In this document: positions 35,411-46,090 of the stretch, piece after piece
Layout: each line of letters begins with the position of its first letter
How positions within the stretch are numbered: position 1 is the first letter of the stretch
NCBI RefSeq assembly: GCF_000471905.2
Contig: NW_006500351.1
Coordinates: 4,013,066 to 4,077,065, forward strand
From: Amborella trichopoda
Taxonomy: Eukaryota; Streptophyta; Magnoliopsida; Amborellales; Amborellaceae
DNA: 64,000 nt
Direction of reading: 5' to 3'
Translations under genes and position numbers: made by a program
Notes under the pieces: model-generated
The model's database searches: none
The model's input: the letters and a program-made list of their open reading frames with translations, nothing else
What the model was told of the DNA's origin: nothing

Positions 35411-36472
35411 TCAGAGGCTTCCCACTAAACTTTTGAAAAATGTAGGATCAACCCTTTCTCTGTCACTTTCTTTTCTCAATTTGAGACCACTTTCTACTGG
35501 TGTATTTACCGGATTACAATTCTCCATTTTAAATTTTTTGAGAATTTCTTTTGCATAAGAGTTTTGTGACACAAAAATTCCATCATCCATTTGTTTAACT
35601 TCAATGCCAAGGAAATAAGGCATAAGCCCAATGTTGGTCATTTCAAACTCTCTAATCATGGATTCTTTGAATTATTTAAACATGCCTGGATTATTTCCCG
35701 TATAGATCAAGTCATCAGCATATAAACAAACAAGCAAAATATCTCCATTTTCATTTTTCTTTATGTATAGAGCATGTTCATATGGGCACCTAGAAAAACC
35801 ATTTTCAAGAAAATATTTATCAATTCTACTATTCCATGCCCTAGGTGCTTGTTTTAAACCATACAAAGCTTTTTTCAATTTGTAAACTTTAGTTTCTTGC
35901 CCTTTTTTCACATAACCAATTGGTTGTTCAATATACACATCTTCTTGAAGAACACCATTAAAAAATGCCGATTTCACATCTATTTGAAAACATTTCCATT
36001 TCATTTGGGCTGCAAGAGAAATGATTATTCTAATAGTTTCCAAACAAGTAATGGGGGCAAATACCTCATCACAGTCAATTCCGGGTCTTTGCTTGTACTC
36101 TTTAGAGACTAACCTTGCTTTATACCTTTTGATATCCCCATTTGCATTTCTCTTTGTCATGTAAATCCATTTCACACCAATTGATTTGTGGCCCTTAGGA
36201 AGTGTTGTAAGATCCCATGTGTCATTTCTCTCAATTGCTTCAATCTCTTCATCCATGGTATTTTTCCACACTTTACTTTTATATGCTTCATCAAAATAAA
36301 TAAGATCCAAATCTGCATAAAGACAAAGCAATGTGAGATCTTCATTTTCAACATCAAGCCTACGAGTAACTGAGTAAATTTCTTGAAGACTTAATGTTTT
36401 CATGGGCCTATGAGATGAACTACCAGTTAAAGTAGATTGGCCATTAAAAAAAGCATCATGAATAGGATTCAA
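35411..36472 (-). pseudogene. Copia reverse transcriptase
   Basis: The 266-codon frame (36472 down to 35672) holds KVWKNTMDEEIEAIERNDTW, KWIYMTKRNANGDIKRYKAR, FQIDVKSAFFNGVLQEDVYI, ALYGLKQAPRAWNSRIDKYF and the catalytic LYADDLIYTGN. After one stop it resumes (35659-35411) with REFEMTNIGLMPYFLGIEVK and SYAKEILKKFKMENCNPVNT. It converts element RNA to cDNA. The catalytic YADD is intact, but the stop after MFK and the loss of downstream RNase H make it inactive. Confidence 0.88.
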
Positions 36473-36750
36473 AGAGCCTTATTGATGCTCAACTTGTCCC
36501 TTATCTTCCATTTCATGAAACTCAATAATTTTCTTTTTTTTTATTATTTTTCCAATCCCATACTCCATTTTTATCAAAGATCACATCTCTGCTCAAGAAT
36601 ACCTTTTTAGTAATGGGATTGTACAGCTTGTAACCCTTTGTATTTTCTCCATAGCCAATGAATACACACTTTTCTCCTTTGTCATCAAGCTTTCCCTTAT
36701 CTCTTCGGGAATTTTAGCAAAAGGCACACGCTCAAATTTTCTTAGATGCT

Positions 36751-37385
36751 CTACATTTGGCTTGTAAGAACTCTAAGCTCTTCAGGTGTCTTATACCATG
36801 AACCTTTTATTGGACACCTACTCAACAAATATACCGCACAAGCAATGGCCTTGGCCCAAAATTCCTTTGCCATTTCTTTTTCTTTTAACATGCATCTTGC
36901 CATATTCAAAATAGTTTTTTTCTTTCTTTCCGCCACACCATTTTGTTGTGGTGTGTAGGATGTGGTCATTTGGTGGCAAATTTCATGTTCTTTACAAATT
37001 TTTTGGAAAGCATTAGAATTATATTCTCCACCTTTATACGATCTAATCACTTTGATAAAAAACCACTCTTTTTCTCCACAAAAGCTTTGAATTCCTTAAA
37101 CACGTCAAAAGCTTCCGATTTTTCTTCAAAGAAATAAGCCCATGTTTTGCTACTATAATCATCAATGAATATTAGAATGTACCGACTTTTTCCATGTGAG
37201 ATGGGCTCAAGTGGTCCACACATATCCATATGCATGAGTTGGAGAGGCTTTTGTACTTTCCTTGATTTTCCACTCTTGAAGCTTTCTCGATGTTGCTTTC
37301 CTACAATGCACCCTTCACATACTCCATCGGGTTGCTTTATCCATGGCAAACAATTCACCATTTTTGCTTTTGACAACAATTTCAA
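36751..37385 (-). pseudogene. Copia integrase core
   Basis: Two frames: 37385-37047 (CEGCIVGKQHRESFKSGKS with the zinc-domain C-x2-C, then MHMDMCGPLEPISHGKSRYI with the first Asp) and 37050-36751 (VIRSYKGGEYNSNAF, then PQQNGVAERKKKTILNMARC with the catalytic Glu). The second catalytic Asp, normally in RSD-x-GGEY, reads Tyr (RSYKGGEY). A frame change separates the two parts. The linker between integrase and RT (36480-36745) is full of stops. Confidence 0.85.
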
Positions 37386-37418
37386 ATCACCAAAATTAAG
37401 ATGCCCAAAACAAAAATA

Positions 37419-37990
37419 TCATAACCATGAATCATCATTCAAAGTAGATTTGAGGCACTTCACATTTTCACTTTTGATATTCATTGGAAACATTCTAGTC
37501 TTATTCATAATCACTTTGGCAATCAAATTATTTCTTTGGTCTCTCAAATAAAGGCTACCATTTTTCACAAAAATATTATAGCCTGTTTCTAATAATCGTC
37601 CCACACTCAAAATGTTATTTTTCATGTCCGGCACATAATATACATCAGAAATAAGTTGATGACCACCATTCTTAACTTTTATCAAAATTTGACCTTTGCC
37701 TTTTAAGGGTCCTTTCGATATGTCTCCAAATGTTACATGCCCATGACTTAATTCATTAAATTCTACAAAGAATTCCTTTCTACCACACATGTAATTGCTT
37801 GCACCAGTGTCAAGATACCATGTATCCATTTGATTATCATTCTTATCATTATAAGCTAATAACAAAGTTGGTTCTTCTTCATCATTTTTCTTTTCAACAA
37901 AATTAGCTTTTTCAAATACATCATTTTGGGAACGGTATCTTCACTCAGAACTATAATGGCCATATTTTTTGCAATTATAACATTGAATCA
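37419..37990 (-). pseudogene. Copia zinc knuckle, aspartic protease and pre-integrase region
   Basis: Minus-strand reading gives a CCHC knuckle (CYNCKKYGHYSSE at about 37990-37943) whose fourth ligand codon is TGA instead of Cys. The protease follows, with WYLDTGASNYMCG (D-T-G catalytic triad near 37825) and FGDISKGPLKGKGQI. Then come DVYYVPDMKNNILSVGRLLE and SLYLRDQRNNLIAKV, the gag-pre-integrase segment. The frame from 37865 is open for 148 codons. Confidence 0.82.
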
Positions 37991-38163
37991 TAGATTTTCC
38001 ATACCTTGAATGATTGTATGTCCTTGAAAAATTGCCTCTTCCTTGTCCTCTTTAGGGTTGTGGGTGGTTTTGATCTCTCATACCTCCATAGTTAAAGTTG
38101 CCTCTTCCACGTCCTCTCCTTCCATTGCCACGACCTCTTTGGCCTTTTCCTCCAGGAGATTTT

Positions 38164-38855
38164 TCATTCTCTTCTTTCATTGTAAGCTTTGTTTGTGTCA
38201 TGCTCTAAAGAGTTTTGAGTCCTTTTTTGTAATCTTTGTTCATGGGTTTGCAAGGAACCCATGAGTTGATCAATAGTCATAGCCTCTAAATCTTTTGATT
38301 CTTCAATGGCTGCCATAATGTGTTTATACTTATAATCTAGTGATCGTAATATTTTATCCATTACTCTTACATCATCTATATTTTCTCCATTTATTCTCAA
38401 TTGGTTTACAACAACCAAAACCCTTAAGAAGTATTCCGGAATATTTTCGAATTCATCATTCTCAATGCCTCAAACTCGGCCCTAAGAGTTTGAAGGCGCA
38501 CTTTTTTCACCTTTTCCACTCATTTGAAACAATTTTGAAGAATCTCCCAAACCTTCTTTGAATTTCCAGCGGAAAAAATCTTCTCAAAAGTGCTCTCATC
38601 AATTCCTTGGTAAATAAGAAATAGAGCTTTCTTGTCAAACCTTCTCAACTCCTTTAGCACACTTTTTTGATTTTGATCCAAAGCGGCTTCTTCTTGCAGG
38701 GTTGCCGGTTCTACATACCCCTTTTCAACAACATCCCAAGCATTTGGAGAACCCAATAATGCCTTCATTTGAATACTCCAATTATCTTTGGTGAGAAGGG
38801 GAATATGTGGTTGGATCAAGGGGGCCATTCTTAAGCACTTTGGTTCTGATACCAC
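38164..38855 (-). pseudogene. Copia gag (UBN2/DUF4219-type)
   Basis: Reads PHIPLLTKDNWSIQMKALLG, AWDVVEKGYVEPATLQEEAA and DKKALFLIYQGIDESTFEKI (38855-38520), then a stop and a frame change into [20 protein letters not shown] and [20 protein letters not shown] (38418-38164). These are the conserved blocks of copia gag. Gag starts right after the PBS, as expected. The downstream basic Gly/Arg-rich region leads into the zinc knuckle. Not functional because of the stop and frameshifts. Confidence 0.85.
38842..38855 (-). promoter_or_regulatory. Copia primer-binding site
   Basis: The minus strand reads GTGGTATCAGAACC directly inside the LTR end TTTTCTAACA. This matches the plant initiator-Met tRNA PBS (TGGTATCAGAGC) at its first ten bases, with the usual 2-base spacing after the CA of the LTR. 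Confidence 0.85.
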
Positions 38856-38856
38856 T

Positions 38857-39400
38857 TGTTAGAAAATAGGGAGGAAGAAAGCTTACTTTTAGAATTTGTA
38901 CTATGCACACAAAGAGCTCTATTCAACACAATTTCTTCAATCTCCTAAAACAAAAGGGAAAACATGTATATATAGACCACTTAGGAGCTTTCTAGACTCT
39001 TTTTACACTATTCTAGAGAGGTTTTCCCTCTCATAACTTACAACCTATATGCTTGGACAAAATTACAAGATTATTCAAGAAAATTCTAAACTTCACCCAT
39101 TCCCAATTCAAATTTGCATGCATTGCATGTTTGGACTCGTCTCTCTCTCAATTTTGGACTCTTCTCTCTCAATTTTGGACTCTTCTCTCTCAATCTTGGA
39201 ATTCCACTCTCTCAATCTTGAAATTCCTCTCTCTCAATCTTGGAAATGTGACCTTGGAACTCCACATAATTCTTTTACATCATTTCAAAATTACCCTTAA
39301 CATAACTTTCCTAAAATGTCCCTTACATTTAAATCTAATACCCAAAATACTTTTGAACATAATCAAGTTTATTTTAACACATATTGGGAGCTTTCTAACT
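38857..39400 (-). repeat. Copia 5' LTR
   Basis: The inner end on the minus strand is TTTTCTAACA next to the PBS. The outer end near 39400 reads GTTAGAAAGCTC on the minus strand, giving the expected TGTTAG...CTAACA inverted ends with one mismatch. A TATA box (CTATATATACATG on the minus strand, about 38962-38974) is followed by the transcribed part. It also contains a pyrimidine-rich ~21-bp tandem repeat. Confidence 0.75.
39141..39250. repeat. ~21-22 bp tandem repeat in copia LTR, 5 copies
   Basis: Units CTCTCTCAATTTTGGACTCT and variants, five adjacent copies diverging toward the right. Located in the upstream (U3) part of the minus-strand LTR, where such repeats often sit as enhancer-like sequence. 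The function is inference. Confidence 0.85.
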
Positions 39401-39428
39401 TGAACTGCATCAGGAACTTTTTAACTTG

Positions 39429-40878
39429 GGGCCAGTTTGGATGTACCGAAAATTGCAATATTTTTGGATTGCAATAAAAAAATCTTGTGAAATAGATTTG
39501 ACCCGTTTGGACAACCACAAGATTTTAATAAATTAAAATAAAAAATTCTGCAGTAACAAGGTAAAAGTTATGATAAAAAAATTCAAATCAAACTTGAATT
39601 TTTTTCGATGAAAGTGCGGCCTTCAATCACACGTTCAAAATGCGAGTCTTCTCTCTCCTATGCCCACCCTTTCTCCCTCCTCCCCCTCCCTGTAACCCTA
39701 AGCTCTCTAGAAACGCAGCATCAACTGATATACTTTCTCTCGCTTCTGGCTCTCTCGTCCTTTGGCTTTCTCATTTTTCCTATTTCTCTCTCTAGATTTG
39801 GATGATGGTGAAGCCTTTTTCCTGTTTCTCTCTCTAGATTTGGATGATGGTGAAGCATTTTCCCTGTTTCTCCCTCTAGATTTGGATGACGGTGAAGCCT
39901 TTGACAATCATAAAGCCTTTGCCCCTCTATCGCTAGGTTTGCAGAGATTCAATAGGATTGCACAGAATTGGCTGGTTGCACTGCCTTGTAAGAACAAAAC
40001 TTCATAGTTCTCTGGTATTATCAAGAGCTCCCTAATATCTGATTCCGCTTTTTGACTAATGGAGAGGAAATCCTTACCTCTATTGTTCATCTCCATTACA
40101 CTCATGCCCAAGTTTCCCCATATATAGAACTCAGATTGGGCCTTCTTGAGAACATATGGGGGAAGAGTTGTTGGCCGTGCAACGAAGTTGAAGACCCTTT
40201 CTTTCTCGTGGGGTTTGGAAAGCTCAAGTGGGGTAGAGAGAGAAGATGGGGAAATGGTGGTGTAGGTGATGGAAAGGGGTTTCTGGGTTTTCGCAGAGGA
40301 ACAACCATTGAAAGAGTAGGAAGATCTACTGTTGAGATAATTGGTGCGTTTTTGGAGGAGAGAGTGAGGAGTGGTAAGTGACGATATTGCTGCCTCCTAG
40401 AGACTTAGAGAGAGAGAGTCGCAGAGATAGCACAGAGAGAAAGAGGGTTGGATTAACACCTTGACTTTCACAGTGCATGAAGGAAAGAGGAGAGAGAAAG
40501 TGGCAAGAGAGGGAGGATCTTGTCTCGAGAGTGGGAGAGAGATTATACAGCCTTCGCTGCAGTGCCTGCTCGTCCCCCCAATTCTTTGCAACCGCTTTCT
40601 TCTTCTTCGTCAATCTCTCTCTCTTCTTCTTTTGAACTCTTTAAACTCTCTGACTTCTTCTCCTTCTACCAAGAAAGAACTCTGGACCCATCTCTTGTCT
40701 TGGAAAATCCTCATTAGGAGATGGGGTAGAGGTTTTTTTTTTTGACAAATCAATGAAATTAGACATCCAAACAATTTACCAACATAACAAATAAGACGAC
40801 AATGTTTTTCAATTGAGGTGGAAACAATTTGTATCTTTTTAACTGTGAATATTTTTTTCTTTGTGTCCAAACTGGCCC
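39429..40878. mobile_element. Non-autonomous TIR element, Tourist/Harbinger-like
   Basis: Ends are inverted repeats GGGCCAGTTTGGATGT (39429) and, on the complement of the right end, GGGCCAGTTTGGACAC (40878). The element is flanked on both sides by TTG (39426-39428 and 40879-40881), a 3-bp target duplication. The GGGCC-x-GTTTGG ends are typical of Tourist/PIF-Harbinger MITEs, although those usually target TTA/TAA. Length about 1450 bp. No transposase domain is recognisable. It carries AG/CT-rich DNA and a 42-bp coding-frame repeat. Assignment to the superfamily is inference. Confidence 0.75.
39777..39902 (+). repeat. 42-bp tandem repeat (14 codons), 3 copies
   Basis: Three near-identical 42-bp units. 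In the frame opening at 39762 they translate as LFLSLDLDDGEAF units, so the period keeps the frame. An opposite-strand frame gives KASPSSKSRERNR units. Whether it is translated is unknown. Confidence 0.9.
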
Positions 40879-40915
40879 TTGAACTTCGGTTCAAACATGA
40901 GTATTAAATACTGAC

Positions 40916-41290
40916 CTGACCAATGGGCCCCATGTTTAGCATTTTCTGATACTGCTCATACATTATTCTTAAAGTGCAGTTCCCTTCCGAAAGCTTCTGT
41001 AAAAGTTGAGGTTGCTGATCCATACGCACAACTTCATGAATCTTTTCCATAAATCTTGACCAATCCCCCATCCCTTGTAGAAATAACAGCTAACATTAAT
41101 ATTCATCAAACAGCACCACGTGATTTAGGTTTACAAAGTGCAAACACTTCTGTTAAAAGACAGAAAATGAGCATACGAAAATAACAAAGTTACAATCAAA
41201 ATCATACCTAAAAGACGGCTAACAAAGGGATTAACATCAAAAGCCTTAAACTCAACCATGTGCTCTCATTGGACTTTTGTGGCTGCCATA
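40916..41290 (-). pseudogene. SRP54: SRP54 gene fragment: two adjacent exons
   Basis: The minus strand carries an exon (41073-40916) reading [40 protein letters not shown] and [12 protein letters not shown], preceded by an acceptor (TTTCTACAAG) and followed by a donor (GTCAGT). The upstream exon (41208 to about 41290) reads EHMVEFKAFDVNPFVSRLL with donor GTATGA. Joined over a 134-bp intron they give SRLLGMGDW. This is the end of the G domain and the start of the M domain of the 54-kDa signal recognition particle subunit, the GTPase that binds signal peptides co-translationally. The upstream exon is damaged: the KSPVIFIGTGEHM region is shortened and out of frame. No further SRP54 exons are seen; a TIR element sits 37 bp beyond the downstream donor. 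Confidence 0.82.
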
Positions 41291-42514
41291 GGAAGAAATT
41301 AAGTTTCTGACTTAGAACACCACCAAAGAATAGAATAATCAGATTGATGATGCCCCCAATATATCCAAATAATAGAACTCAATCATGTTCCTTGAATAAC
41401 AGAGAAAGGGGGAGCATAGAAATACAATCATATGGCATCACTATATAAAAAGGAAGCATGAAATCTGACGAGATGAACATGGAGGGCATAAAATGCCAAT
41501 GCACAAGGAGAAACTACAATTCACTAGAGTAACATACACATGCGAGTTAGTGCGCGCACGCACACAAAAAAAAAAGAAGGTACCATGCAAAAGAAGAATT
41601 CTTGCTCTTTTTTTTTTTGTGGATAACTAAGACGACTACGCATACTTCAACACAAAAAGACATTCATATCCTTGAAAAAAAGAGCCCATTCCCAATATGG
41701 TTCAGATGCGAAGTACTAGAATCCCAAATTAGAGGAATATAAAGCAAGATCAAATTTCTGTGTAAGGCAAGAACAAAGAAAGAGCACATATGGATGTCTA
41801 TGTTCTTAAAATTTTCATTTTTAACATAGATCTATTGTTCTTGTAGCCTACCCCAATTAGTTGGGAAAAGGCTAAAATGCTCATGATGTTGACGATGATC
41901 TATTGTTCCAGTCAATCATGGTCTATAATCATGCAACGCGAGAGCTGTCGGCTAGTGTACTTCATGAACTTGCGTTAAGTAATTTTCTCAGTGTCTGGTG
42001 CATTAAAACACTACGTGCAAATGGAAACAACAAACATGGGGACACATGCACAGGCAGATCACATGTATTCTAAAATTATCGGAAAACATATCAGACCATA
42101 GTATATGTGCAATTAACATTCATGATGTTGTCCAATGCCTCTTCAATCTCTGAGTTTTTTGTCAATTCCGAGTGAGATATTAAAAGTCAAATGGCCCACT
42201 GCACTAAACAACTATCAGATCTATAAAATGGAAATGATCAACTTCAAAAAGTTGTCTGATCAATCAGTAGACTTGGGTTCTGCTGAGTCCAAATGACAAA
42301 AGAAAACTATAGAATGTTGTGATTCCCATTATTGTAGGTCAGACATTTGCATTTGTATTTACTGCACAGCAATGTAGCAGTACAGAGTGGAGCTGGGATA
42401 TGAAGACAATCATATACAATTGAAAGGACAAGTTACCCAAGGATAGTTGGGGAGTGTATGTCACAGAACTTGTGTTTTCCATATGAGCAGACACATTAAT
42501 ATTCTGAAAAACAA
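41291..42514. other. Non-coding DNA, possible former SRP54 intron
   Basis: AT-rich sequence with no recognised exon. It contains an RTE-type LINE 3' tail (41843-41903) and a CA/A-rich run near 41550-41575. If the SRP54 piece is a remnant of a real gene, this would be its upstream intron, but no upstream exon was found. Confidence 0.5.
41843..41903 (+). mobile_element. RTE-type LINE 3' tail
   Basis: GTAGCCTACCCCAATTAGTT, then GGGAAAAGGCT and a TGATGTTGACGATGAT tail, match the characteristic end of plant RTE LINEs (CCCAA-x-TTGGGA-x-AAGGCT plus a short TGA/TTG repeat). A minimal 5'-truncated copy. Confidence 0.6.
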
Positions 42515-42780
42515 CTCAAGATAATAATGTTAAGATGCACCAATGACAAGACAATACAAGAAAGAATTCAAAATGAATATATTCGAAAGAACTTAGGTGT
42601 GGTACCAATAGACAATTAGACGAGAGAATGTAGACTTAGGTAGGCTGGCCATATGCTGCATAGACCGATTGCAGCACCTATTAGGAGGTGCAAGTTAGTT
42701 CAAATGGAAGGCTCAAAAAGGGAAAGGGGCAGTCCTAAAAGGATATAGTACGAAGTAGTGAGAAAACATATGGGGAAAAC
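42515..42780 (+). pseudogene. RTE-type LINE fragment, C-terminal RT region
   Basis: Plus-strand reading gives NDKTIQERIQNEYIRKNLGV, VPIDN, RECRLR, AGHMLHRPIAAPIRRCKL and RERGSPKR with stops between. This matches the conserved C-terminus of plant RTE LINE polyproteins (RLRWFGHV...PVRRCE...GRGRPK). It ends at the border of the AT-rich palindromic array. Confidence 0.72.
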
Positions 42781-43384
42781 TTGTTTATATAATAAACTGG
42801 TTTATCAAAATATAAAATTTTTTATAAACAAGAATAATAAACACGTTTATAAACAAGTTTATACTTGTTCTTAGAAACAAGTATAATAATAACAAGTTTA
42901 TTATAATAAACTTATTTATAGTAAACTTGTTTATTATAAACAAATTTATTATAATAAACAACTTTATTATATAAACAAGTTTACTACAATATATTATATT
43001 ATAATATTTTATATATTATAATTTAATATATATTAATATACAAACGAAGTCCATTATAATCGTTATAAAATATTTTATAATATAAAATATACTACTATAC
43101 TTTTTTAATATAATTGTTATAAACAAGTATATATTATAATATACTCTTGATACTATAATATAACTTATTTAATATAGTCTTGAGAAAAGTATATTATACT
43201 TGTTTATAATACAATTGTTTAATATAATATACTTTTCTTTTGACATTATAAACGAGTCTATTATACTTGTTTATAGTGTCAAGAGTATAAACAAGTATTA
43301 ACAAGTATAATATACTTGCTTCTCTTGACAATATAAACAACTTATTTATAAAATCTAATTCTGGTACTGACTATATAAAATTTA
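42781..43384. repeat. AT-rich palindromic spacer, array segment 1
   Basis: Composed of interleaved TAAACAAGTTTATTATA and TAATAAACTTGTTTATA words. The unit is close to its own reverse complement, so the strand can fold into many alternative hairpins. Followed by the first unit block. GC content is very low. Confidence 0.85.
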
Positions 43385-44350
43385 TTTACAAAATCTATTT
43401 TCAATCAATTTCATTATGATACTATTTACCATTAGTCACATGTTTTTAGATGGACCACCTATTTGCATCCATCTTTAAAATGGGTGCTTCATACCTTTGG
43501 ACCGCACATTATAAAAATACGGTCCTGCCTGCACGAAACAATTTTTATTATTTAATTATATACATTACAGTAAGGTGGGGGAGGAAATGTTTTGCGTTCT
43601 CACAAGACTGTATTATAGATTTCTTTATTATGACAAAAAAGTTATTATTTTTTTAGGGAAAATTTGTTAATATATTCTTACATAAATCCTTAACTTTTTA
43701 TTTTAAAAAATATGGTTTCGTAAGTGTCTACCCTGTGAAAGTATTCATATATTGTGCTCCAATGGGATCATATATAATACCGTTTGCATTCAACCTTATG
43801 AAATTTCCTACACACATACATGAGGCAAACTCGCTTAGTTACATTAGACATTTCTATAAACTCCTCTTTCTTTAATAATCAAAAGAGAAATTTCAGTAAA
43901 ACCTCTTTCTCTCATCTCTCAATTAAAACTCATCTTACTCTCTCTCATCTCTTCATTCAAACCCATCTCTCTCATCTATCTATTGAAACCCCGCTCTCAT
44001 TACTCTCTATTTCAAGGAGCCATAAGTTTTACATATCTTGGGAGGCTTGTCTAGATTTTTTTTTATTATCTCTATAGATATTTTGTTATCTTCCTCTTTG
44101 TTTGTTGAGAGAGGGAGTCACGGTTTTGTTATAGTTGGTGTAAGCGTCTCCTATACCTATGTTCTTTCTTTGTGTTTGTGTGCATATCTATGTACTCTGT
44201 AAGAAAGTTCTCCGAAGTTTATTCTATCGATAATGAATATCTTAGTACAATGACTGTAATTTTGAAAATCTCTCTCTCTCTCTCTCTCTTAACCATATAT
44301 CAATGTTTATCAATTCATTTCATAAAAATGTATCTTTGTCTGGACTCCAC
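43385..44350. repeat. Array unit block, copy 1 (~0.95 kb)
   Basis: Starts near CTATTTTCAATCAATTTCAT and contains the landmark GATGGACCACCTATTTGCAT, GTAAGGTGGGGGAGGAAATG, a CTCAAATTGAAACTCATCTC-like CT region and an ATATCAATGTTTATC end. It matches copy 2 throughout and copy 3 for its first ~360 bp. No coding domain recognised: two short frames (43450-43656 and 43820-44077) have equivalents in copy 2 but are not conserved as frames. Confidence 0.85.
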
Positions 44351-45184
44351 AAGTATATATTATAATATATATAATAACCAAGTATGATAATTATATAATA
44401 TATTATATAATTATAAACAAGTTTATTATATATTATATTAAAAATGTTTAATATATATTACAATATATATAATAATAAACTTGTTTAATATAATATTTAT
44501 TATACANAATGATATATATATNTCATATAGTATATATAATAAACTTTGTTAANAAAACTAGTTTATTACTAAATAAACTTAGTTACAATAAACTTCGTAA
44601 ATANNNNNNNNNNNNNNNNNNNNAAGTTTACTACTAATAAAAAAGTTTACTATAATATATTATACTTATAATATTTGACATTATTATAATCTATTATTTC
44701 ATTAATATAGTAACAAGTATATTATAATTGTTATAACATATTTTATATTATATAAGATATAATACACTTATTATACAATAATGTAATATTTAATAATATA
44801 ATATAGTATTATGTATAAACAAATTTATTATATAATAAACTAGTTTACAATAAACTCGTTAATAAACAAGCTTCTATTATATATAATAAACTTGTTTATA
44901 GTAAACTTGTTAATTATAAAAAAAATTATTACAATAATAAAGTTTATAACATATTATATATTATATAATATATAATATACTAATATAATTTTTTGATATA
45001 CTTGTTATAAACAAATATATATTATAATATATCCTAACAATTATATTATAATTTACTCTTGAGAAAAATATAATATACTTATTTATAATATAATTTTTTA
45101 TATAATATAGTTTTATTTTGACACTATAAAAAAGTCGTATAGTATCAAGAGTATAAACAAGTATATAATTCTTTATAAAATCTA
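44351..45184. repeat. AT-rich palindromic spacer, array segment 2 (with gap)
   Basis: Same AAACAAGTTTATTATA palindromic words. Includes a 20-base N gap at 44604-44623 and single ambiguous bases at 44507, 44522 and 44553, a sign of assembly difficulty in this repeat. Confidence 0.85.
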
Positions 45185-46090
45185 TTTCCAATCAATTTCA
45201 TTATCACACTTCATGGATAGTTACACTTGTTTTTAGATGGACCACCTATTTGCATTAATCTTTAAGATGGATGCTTCAGACCTCTGGAACGCATATTATA
45301 GAACTGCGGGCTTGCTCGCATGAAATATTTTTTCTTATTTAATTATATATATTATAGTAAGGTGGGGAGAAAATGTTTCGTATTCTCACAAGACTGTATT
45401 ATAGATTTATTTTTTATGACAAAAAGTTATTATTTTATTAGAGCTAATTTGTAAATATATTCTTATAGAAATTCCTAATTTTTTTATCTAAAAAACTATG
45501 GTTTTGTAAGTGTCTAACTTGTGCAAGTATTCATATATTGTGCTCCAATGGGATCATATATGATACTGTTTATTTCCAACCCCATGACATTTCTTACACA
45601 CATGAGGGAAATTCGTTTAGTTACCATAGATATTTCTGTAAACCCCTTTTTCTTTGAGAATCAAATAAGAAATTTTTGTAAAACCCCTCTCTCTCTTATC
45701 TCTCAATTGAAACTCATCTCTCTCTCTCATCTCTCTTTTGAAACCCCTCTCTCTCATAACTCTCTATGCCAAGGAGCCTTGAGCGTTTCATATCTTGGGA
45801 GGTTTATTTTGATTTTTTTATTATCGTTGTAAATATTTTATTCTTTACCTCTCTGTTTGTTGAGACAATGAGTCACTATTTTATTATAAATGGATTTTCC
45901 TATACCTCTGTTCTTTATTTGTGTTTGTATACATGTCTATGTACTCTGTATGAAAGTTTTTTCTGTCGATATTGCATATCTCAGTAAAAAGACTGTAATT
46001 TTGACAATATCTCTCTCTAACAACTATATATCAATGCTTCTCACTTTATTTCATAAAAATATTTCTGCACAAGTATCTATTATAATATAT
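45185..46090. repeat. Array unit block, copy 2 (~0.9 kb)
   Basis: Same block as 43385-44350, diverged by substitutions and small indels: CTATTTCCAATCAATTTCAT start, GATGGACCACCTATTTGCAT, GTAAGGTGGGGAGAAAATG and ATATCAATGCTTCTC end. The start-to-start distance from copy 1 is about 1.8 kb. Confidence 0.85.

Larger units (their letters stand above)
35215..39400 (-). mobile_element. Ty1/copia retrotransposon, 3'-truncated
   Basis: A minus-strand copia element with 5' LTR, initiator-Met-type PBS, gag, zinc knuckle, protease, integrase, RT and the start of RNase H, in copia order (integrase before RT). It stops inside RNase H at about 35215, and no 3' LTR is present, so no target duplication can be tested. 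Frames are long but broken by a few stops and shifts. Lineage not assigned with confidence; a TNT1-94-like gag is suggestive only. Confidence 0.88.

Noticed and set aside
43450-44077. Short open frames in the array unit considered as genes
   Set aside because: The equivalent frames in copy 2 are disrupted or shifted; the similarity is at DNA level only.
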